DNA from: Massilia litorea
GTDB lineage: Bacteria > Pseudomonadota > Gammaproteobacteria > Burkholderiales > Burkholderiaceae_D
Reading direction: 5' to 3'
Assembly: GCF_015101885.1 (NCBI RefSeq)
Contig: NZ_CP062941.1
Coordinates: 558,001-622,000, forward strand
Length of the DNA stretch: 64,000 bases
Each line of letters starts with the position of its first letter. The first letter of the stretch is position 1. The notes beneath the pieces are model-generated. The model made no database searches, was not told where the DNA came from, and worked only from the letters and a program-made list of their open reading frames with translations. The translations under genes and the position numbers were made by a program. Of this stretch, positions 59,623 through 64,000 are shown in pieces.

Positions 59623-60112
59623 AGCGATTCTCGATGGAAATAATCGCCATCATAACCGCAATTGCCCTTAATCAATATGATTATTTCAACTTTTTCACCG
59701 TTTCCGGCGTCATCCCGGAAGTCAAAGCAAGACATATCCGTGTCTCATAATTACCGGTAACTCAGCCGTCACTTCGAAGGCAACAGGCCCACTCCGTCCT
59801 ATGCTGAGCGTGCGTACTGAGAAACCGAAGCTGCCTCGTTTCCTGAGCAAGTCCACCGGGGTTACAGAAAGACTCGTGATGTCTCTAGGATGTAAGCTCT
59901 AAAACATCAGCCATACCGGCTTGAGCTCTTGCAAGAGTCGCTAGTCAAGCTGGACAAGCCGTCTCCGACAGCGGCACGAGTTGTTTACACAAAGGAATCG
60001 GTGAACGTTCGCATACACCCGCGATGAGGTAAGCCGCAGCGCACCACAAGTATCCAGAAGTAATGGCCGCAGCGAAGCGGGGCGAAACACGGTTTGCCCC
60101 CGCTAGCTAAGC
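59623..60112. other. gap between methyltransferase and restriction genes
   Basis: 490 bp with no convincing gene and no recognisable controller-protein gene. A possible minus-strand promoter for the restriction gene lies near 59640-59690 (TTGATT then TATGAT). The rest shows no structure I can support. Confidence 0.45.
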
Positions 60113-61792
60113 CTATGCAGCCTCTGCTACCTGAGCGTCCAGCGCGCACACATCCTTGACATGCTGCACCTCGGCCTTCCCAAGCCGGCCTAGCAAGTCG
60201 GCAAAGACGCGGCCGATAGCCCGGCCGAGCAACGGTGGGACGGCATTGCCGACTTGGGTATACTGTGGAACTTCAAACTTGCGCATTTGCCCCCCAGTCG
60301 TGACTTTCGAGCGGAAAGCGAAATTATCAGGGAAGGATTGTATACGAGCCATTTCCCGCACGGTGAGCGTACGCAGTTCTTCGTAATGGCATGCATCGTC
60401 CGGGATCGACAATGCTGCAGGTGCTGGAGACGTAGGATCAAGTGCCTTTTGTGTTTGCTTCTTTGTGTCGTGCCGGGCGAGATATGCAACCAATGCATCC
60501 TTGTCGTGAGTGTTGAAGCGAACTTCCTCCCCATCTTCCCCGACGAACGGGTGGGCGCATAAGTCCTGTGCGCATTCGTCCGAGATGGTACTTGCAACCT
60601 GTGCCAATACTGCTTGCACCTCTTTTTGCGTACGCCGCTTCCCGATCTGTTGAAGGATCTGGTAAATCCTGAACCGCCGTTGGACGCGATCGCGGTTGTA
60701 CCTATAGTCATGGTTTTCCATAGGGCGCTCGGCAATATGGGGTGCTAGAGATGCTTCGAGTTCCATCCAGTAGCCGGACTTGGAGTCAGGTTCATTTTTC
60801 AGGTCACCGATAGCCTCCGTGACGGTATAAGGCTTTTTCTTCCCTGCTACCTTTTCGCCGGCGTGCGCGACCAACGGCGCAAGGAAGCTGTTGCAAAACA
60901 ACGGCAGGTGGCGTTCGTTGGCAACGTCGAAACACGTTAGGCACTCTGGCGAATATTGTAAGGACGGGTTACTTTTGGCTAACTTAAAAAACTCCCCGGA
61001 CGACGCAAGCAAGTCATGCTCTTGCTCGGACTTCACCGACGCAAGCACCTGTTTGTAGACATCCTTCTGCCGGAAAAGCATCATTAGGAACCGGGGGCGA
61101 TTCTGGGCGACGCCCGCATACTTAGCGTTGACATGCAGGCATAAAGGCACATAACCTTGCTCGACGAAGGCCTTGGCAACCTCGAACCATGCGTGCTTCT
61201 TCTCGCCGTCAACGGAAAACGGGCGCAAGATACCAGTTACGTTCTCGAGCAACGCCATTCTAGGATTTACCAACCCGACGAACTTCGCGAATTCCATCGG
61301 CAGCACATTCCTCGAATTGCTGTACTCGCGCATGCCAGCCATGCTGAAGCTTTGGCATGGCGGCCCCCCTGAGACAAGGTCGACCTCGCCTGCCCCGAAT
61401 CCCGACTTCAACGCTGACACGATTTCCGGTTTGTTTTCAAGGAAACGGTTGAGTTCGACGATGCTCCCAACCACGAGGCTCCCCTTCAAGCTTTCTGGCC
61501 CTGAGATATCCGACCAACCAAGCTCATCCATCTTTGGATAAGCCCGAGGGTCTTCGCGCAGGCGCTGCGCAAGTTGCGTACGCTCGTATCGGCTGCGCAA
61601 CCACTTCGCATTAGGTTGGCTAGGACTGAATGACTGAGCGTCCTTTCCAGACAAGTCCTTGCCAAAAAAGTTGTATGCAAAGGTTTCGCTTGCCATTGGT
61701 GACAACTCGTTCGCCATGAGTAGCTCGAACCCGGCGGATTCCAAACCAAGCGAGAGCCCCCCGCAACCTGCAAACAACTCAATGTGATTCAT
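60113..61792 (-). CDS. DNA C5-cytosine methyltransferase
   Basis: 559 residues. Motif I IELFAGCGGLSLGLESAG (5-20) binds S-adenosylmethionine; motif IV GGPPCQSFS has the nucleophile Cys146; motif VI LLENVTGIL includes Glu183-Asn184-Val185; motif VIII NRPRFLMMLF follows. Late motifs ARIQSFPDNF and YTQVGNAVPPLLGRAIG close the fold. The stretch between motifs VIII and IX is long, giving a large target-recognition region and total length above Dcm. ATG follows AGGAGAAAAA. It methylates cytosine in the restriction site to protect the host. Vsr upstream fits repair of T:G mismatches from deaminated 5-methylcytosine. Confidence 0.95.
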   Translation of the reverse strand: MNHIELFAGCGGLSLGLESAGFELLMANELSPMASETFAYNFFGKDLSGKDAQSFSPSQPNAKWLRSRYERTQLAQRLREDPRAYPKMDELGWSDISGPESLKGSLVVGSIVELNRFLENKPEIVSALKSGFGAGEVDLVSGGPPCQSFSMAGMREYSNSRNVLPMEFAKFVGLVNPRMALLENVTGILRPFSVDGEKKHAWFEVAKAFVEQGYVPLCLHVNAKYAGVAQNRPRFLMMLFRQKDVYKQVLASVKSEQEHDLLASSGEFFKLAKSNPSLQYSPECLTCFDVANERHLPLFCNSFLAPLVAHAGEKVAGKKKPYTVTEAIGDLKNEPDSKSGYWMELEASLAPHIAERPMENHDYRYNRDRVQRRFRIYQILQQIGKRRTQKEVQAVLAQVASTISDECAQDLCAHPFVGEDGEEVRFNTHDKDALVAYLARHDTKKQTQKALDPTSPAPAALSIPDDACHYEELRTLTVREMARIQSFPDNFAFRSKVTTGGQMRKFEVPQYTQVGNAVPPLLGRAIGRVFADLLGRLGKAEVQHVKDVCALDAQVAEAA

Positions 61793-62382
61793 TTTTTCTC
61801 CTAAATACTCGCATTAGCAACCCAGCACACTGTATAGCCATACAGCCTTTGCAGCAAGTGGCAGCTGGGCTGGGTGACACCGGTCCTACGGCATCGATTG
61901 ACAGGCAAGTAGGACATTGTAGGGTAACTCCCACTGGAAGGCCAGGAGTTTATTGCCGGGCGGCGCTCCTGTCTTCGGGCAACGCGACACGCTTTGACCG
62001 AGACGTGCGTGCCACTAGAAGCGTGGACGATTGGATGCCACAACTACGGACACCTAGCATAGGGCTTGGGCACTTAAGACCATGCCGCGTAACCAGTGGG
62101 GCGCAGAACGGCACGTGGAGTGCTTGCGTTCATGCGGGTATGATGGATGTGGCCTTTGAGCAACAAGCCCATCGACCACTTGGTGTTCTGAGCACGGCTA
62201 CACCAGCCCCTCAGCAGTTCGCGCTTATCTAGATAGCACGGTGCGGTTGGGCAGTATGATTCCTTGCTGACACAACTATTGCCTGAAATCTCCCTAAACG
62301 GGCTTGTAGGCAATCTAGTTCTGTGACCATTTCTTGCAAGCAGGGCGCTCTTACGTTGAAAACTCCTTATCCGTGGATCTCC
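61793..62382. other. gap between vsr and the methyltransferase gene
   Basis: 590 bp. A 127-codon plus-strand frame (61849-62232) and minus-strand frames have no family features and unbalanced composition, so I call no gene. The methyltransferase promoter is probably here, but no clear -35/-10 pair stands out. Confidence 0.45.
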
Positions 62383-62823
62383 TTAGTATTTAGGCGATGG
62401 CCATCCACGGGTGACAATACGCCCTGCAACACTCGCCGCAGTAGCCCCTATCGCCAACCGATTGCGCAAACCGCATTCCCAAACCACGATTACTTTCCAA
62501 CCGGCGGCGCGTAGCGCGCGAATATTACGGGCGTCACGCTTGCGGTTGGTCTCCACCTTGTTTTTCCAGAAAGCCGAATTGGATTTTGGAATGTGTCCGG
62601 TTGGGCATTTGTGACCGTGCCAGAAACAGCCGTTCACGAAAACGACGACGCGGCGCCGTGTGAAAACGATGTCGGGCTTGCCCGGCAGCCCTCTGAAATG
62701 GATACGATAGCGGAGTCCCTTTGCATGTAGGGCGCGTCGCAGGGCCAGCTCGGGCCCGGTGTTCCGTGAGCGTATCAAAGACATGCGGTGGCTGCGCTCG
62801 GCCGCAGTCAAGGTGTCGACCAT
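62383..62823 (-). CDS. vsr: very short patch repair endonuclease
   Basis: 146 residues, the usual Vsr length. It nicks 5' of T in T:G mismatches formed by deamination of 5-methylcytosine. Positions known from E. coli Vsr are matched in register: Glu25 (GPELAL), Asp51 (GKPDIVF), Cys66, Trp68 and His69 in NGCFWHGHKCP with zinc-site Cys/His. The E. coli Thr63-His64 pair is replaced by Val-Asn, which could change activity or reflect a different branch. ATG follows AGGATAACGA. Same strand as the methyltransferase and restriction genes. Confidence 0.92.
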   Translation of the reverse strand: MVDTLTAAERSHRMSLIRSRNTGPELALRRALHAKGLRYRIHFRGLPGKPDIVFTRRRVVVFVNGCFWHGHKCPTGHIPKSNSAFWKNKVETNRKRDARNIRALRAAGWKVIVVWECGLRNRLAIGATAASVAGRIVTRGWPSPKY

Positions 62824-62973
62824 TCGTTATCCTATAAGCCATCCAAGGTTCAAGCATAGCGAACGGTAGCGCAAGGGCGCGCCAGCTTGCATAGGCAGCA
62901 GCAGCAACAGCGACAATCGACTTTTGCTTATTGGATGTCACGCCCCCTTCCACGCGTTGTTCAACAGGCTCTC

Positions 62974-62985
62974 GCAATCAATTGC
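62974..62985 (+). repeat. island 12-mer repeat, copy 8
   Basis: GCAATCAATTGC between vsr and the right island end. Confidence 0.9.
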
Positions 62986-63193
62986 ACAGCCACAAACAAT
63001 TCCATGCATCTGAAGAGCTTCACTTCCCTTTCGAGGACGCCTTTGCTTCGTCGTCGACCATCGATATTGGTGTAAGATTGTCGTATGTCCCTATCCTCTA
63101 CATTTTGCTGGTCGACCGTCCCTTACTGGCGTTGGCGCCACGTCATCTAAGCACACTCTATAGCCCAGTTAATTCTGCGGGTAGCAAACCAAA

Positions 63194-63215
63194 ATGGTGG
63201 CAAAACGGTGGTAAA
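63194..63215 (+). repeat. probable integrase arm-type sites, right end
   Basis: ATGGTGGCAAA (63194-63204) is followed directly by ACGGTGGTAAA (63205-63215), the same tandem 11-bp format and orientation as at the left end, 62 bp from the core repeat. Confidence 0.65.
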
Positions 63216-63277
63216 TTCCCACCCGACGACCGGCCATATCTGAAATCTGCATTTAAAATCAAGAGGTTAGATCAAGT

Positions 63278-63295
63278 CATGCTGCTAATGATCGA
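63278..63295 (+). repeat. right attachment site (attR) core
   Basis: CATGCTGCTAATGATCGA, overlapping the trpG start codon. It equals attL except for A at base 10; both give Leu codons (CTA/CTC), so TrpG is unchanged. Confidence 0.88.
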
Positions 63296-63845
63296 CAACT
63301 ACGATTCCTTCACCTACAACATCGTCCAGTATTTCGGCGAGCTGGGTGAAGAAGTGCGCACCGTGCGCAACGACGAAGTCACGATCGGCGAGATCGCGGC
63401 CATGAAGCCGGACCGCATCTGCATCTCGCCCGGCCCGAAAGCGCCGGTTGACGCGGGCGTCTCGGTCGACGTCATCAAGGAATTCCAGGGCAAGCTGCCG
63501 ATCCTCGGCGTCTGCCTCGGACACCAGGCGATCGGCGAAGCCTTCGGCGGCAAGATCGTGCGCGCCAAGCAGGTCATGCACGGCAAGACCTCGATGATCG
63601 CGCACACCGGCGTCGGCGTGTTCCATGGCATACCGAGTCCCTTCACCGTGATCCGCTACCACTCGCTGGCGATCGAGCGCGCTTCTTTACCTGCCTGCCT
63701 CGAGGTGACCGCCTGGACCGACGACGGCGAAATCATGGGCGTGCGCCACAAGGAATTCGACATCCAGGGCGTGCAGTTCCACCCCGAGTCGATCCTGTCG
63801 GAATACGGCCACGCGCTGTTCAAGAACTTCCTCGAGGGCCGCTGA
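63279..63845 (+). CDS. trpG: anthranilate synthase component II (glutamine amidotransferase)
   Basis: 188 residues. It hydrolyses glutamine and passes ammonia to TrpE. Class I amidotransferase features: [31 protein letters not shown], the catalytic Cys in [11 protein letters not shown] (near 79), and the His-Pro-Glu triad end in [14 protein letters not shown] 63279 is the family start; the open frame to 62931 is island sequence. The coding sequence is intact, but its 5' context is island DNA, with AAGAGG 12 bp upstream replacing the original GGGGAGAT. It is now 29 kb from trpE and its attenuator. Confidence 0.96.
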   Translation: MLLMIDNYDSFTYNIVQYFGELGEEVRTVRNDEVTIGEIAAMKPDRICISPGPKAPVDAGVSVDVIKEFQGKLPILGVCLGHQAIGEAFGGKIVRAKQVMHGKTSMIAHTGVGVFHGIPSPFTVIRYHSLAIERASLPACLEVTAWTDDGEIMGVRHKEFDIQGVQFHPESILSEYGHALFKNFLEGR

Positions 63846-63924
63846 GCCCTGCCGCGCCTAAGCAGCGCGCCCCCGGCGCTACGCTCAGGTCCGGTTCTTA
63901 ACTTCTACTGTTACTGGAACGTCC

Positions 63925-64000
63925 ATGCCGATCACCCCACAAGAGGCGCTGCTGCGCTGTATCGAACACCGCGAGATCTTCCACGACGAGATGCTGCACC
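63925..64000 (+). CDS. trpD: anthranilate phosphoribosyltransferase, 5' part
   Basis: Only the first 25 codons are in the window ([20 protein letters not shown] continuing DEMLH), which match the usual TrpD N-terminus including the HREIFHDEM helix. It lies 79 bp after trpG on the same strand, consistent with trpGDC. It transfers phosphoribose to anthranilate. The rest lies beyond the window edge. Confidence 0.85.
   Translation, partial: MPITPQEALLRCIEHREIFHDEMLH

Larger units (their letters stand above)
33862..63277. mobile_element. integrated genomic island (about 29.4 kb) splitting trpE from trpG
   Basis: The ends are an 18-bp direct repeat with one mismatch (33862-33879 and 63278-63295). 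A tyrosine recombinase lies just inside the left end, and tandem 11-bp repeats occur near both ends. Base composition is lower in GC than the backbone, most strongly in the left half. Contents: integrase, unknown envelope proteins, HEPN-like and J-domain proteins, AlpA/Rep, ADP-ribosylglycohydrolase, a Druantia-like operon, and a restriction-modification/Vsr group. Several decayed genes suggest an old or composite element. No transfer genes are seen, so it is probably not self-transmissible. Confidence 0.92.
62824..63277. other. right end of the island
   Basis: Contains 12-mer copy 8, the right arm-type repeats and the sequence that now supplies trpG with upstream signals: AAGAGG at 63261-63266 as possible ribosome-binding site and AT-rich ATTTAAAATC before it. 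vsr points away, so any trpG promoter must be in this interval, but none is clear. Confidence 0.5.

Noticed and set aside
61849..62232. 127-codon open frame between vsr and the methyltransferase
   Set aside because: No ribosome-binding site or family pattern; composition looks random.
33862..63277. Insertion sequences or transposase genes
   Set aside because: No transposase motif or terminal inverted repeats were recognised; the repeats seen are short and not at gene ends in an IS pattern.
33862..63277. CRISPR array
   Set aside because: The 12-mer copies are irregularly spaced by hundreds to thousands of bases and no cas genes are present.
62931..63278. N-terminal extension of TrpG into the island
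   Set aside because: Family start is ATG 63279; the upstream codons are island sequence with no conservation expected and include the attachment repeats.

Overview
This window comes from a GC-rich betaproteobacterium, most likely an Oxalobacteraceae member of the Massilia/Telluria type. The evidence is the betaproteobacterial rRNA operons, a DUF1840 gene, and the gene order mltA (divergent)-apaG-rpe-gph-trpL-trpE...trpG-trpD. The genus is an inference.

Layout. (1) 1-800: a small membrane protein and a DUF1840 protein. (2) 809-25103: three rRNA operons in tandem, all on the minus strand (16S, tRNA-Ile, tRNA-Ala, 23S, 5S), with P1-type promoters, boxA signals and shared terminators. A secreted S9 peptidase and a retropepsin-like protein lie between rrn1 and rrn2. 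The RNA-repair cluster rtcBA with its divergent sigma-54 activator rtcR lies between rrn2 and rrn3. The three rrn copies are mosaics; copy 3 has an enlarged 23S hairpin and paired changes in a 16S helix. (3) 25121-33861: backbone genes: PLD-family lipoprotein, enoyl-CoA hydratase, MFS exporter, mltA, a 45-residue membrane protein, apaG, rpe, gph, a trpL leader with attenuator, and trpE. (4) 33862-63277: a roughly 29.4 kb integrated island that splits the trp operon between trpE and trpG. An 18-bp imperfect direct repeat covering the trpG start codon marks both ends, a tyrosine recombinase lies just inside the left end, and tandem 11-bp repeats (probable integrase arm sites) lie near both ends. 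(5) 63278-64000: trpG, restored by the island end, and the start of trpD.

The island has an AT-richer, partly decayed left half: integrase, membrane and secreted proteins, a HEPN-like protein, a J-domain protein, AlpA plus a rolling-circle-type Rep, an ADP-ribosylglycohydrolase and pseudogenes. Its right half is GC-richer and defence-related. It holds a three-gene operon resembling type III Druantia (DruH-like 1011 aa, DruE-like 2079 aa) with a translationally coupled NERD nuclease/UvrD-like helicase. On the opposite strand is a restriction-modification group: Vsr endonuclease, C5-cytosine methyltransferase, MvaI/BcnI-family restriction enzyme and a further PD-(D/E)XK-like protein. Eight copies of the 12-mer GCAATCAATTGC lie only in the island, mostly between gene modules. 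They are the most unusual unexplained signal in the window.

How it fits together: the island cuts trpGD off from the trp attenuator, leaves trpE transcription running towards the integrase, and brings two stacked anti-phage systems.
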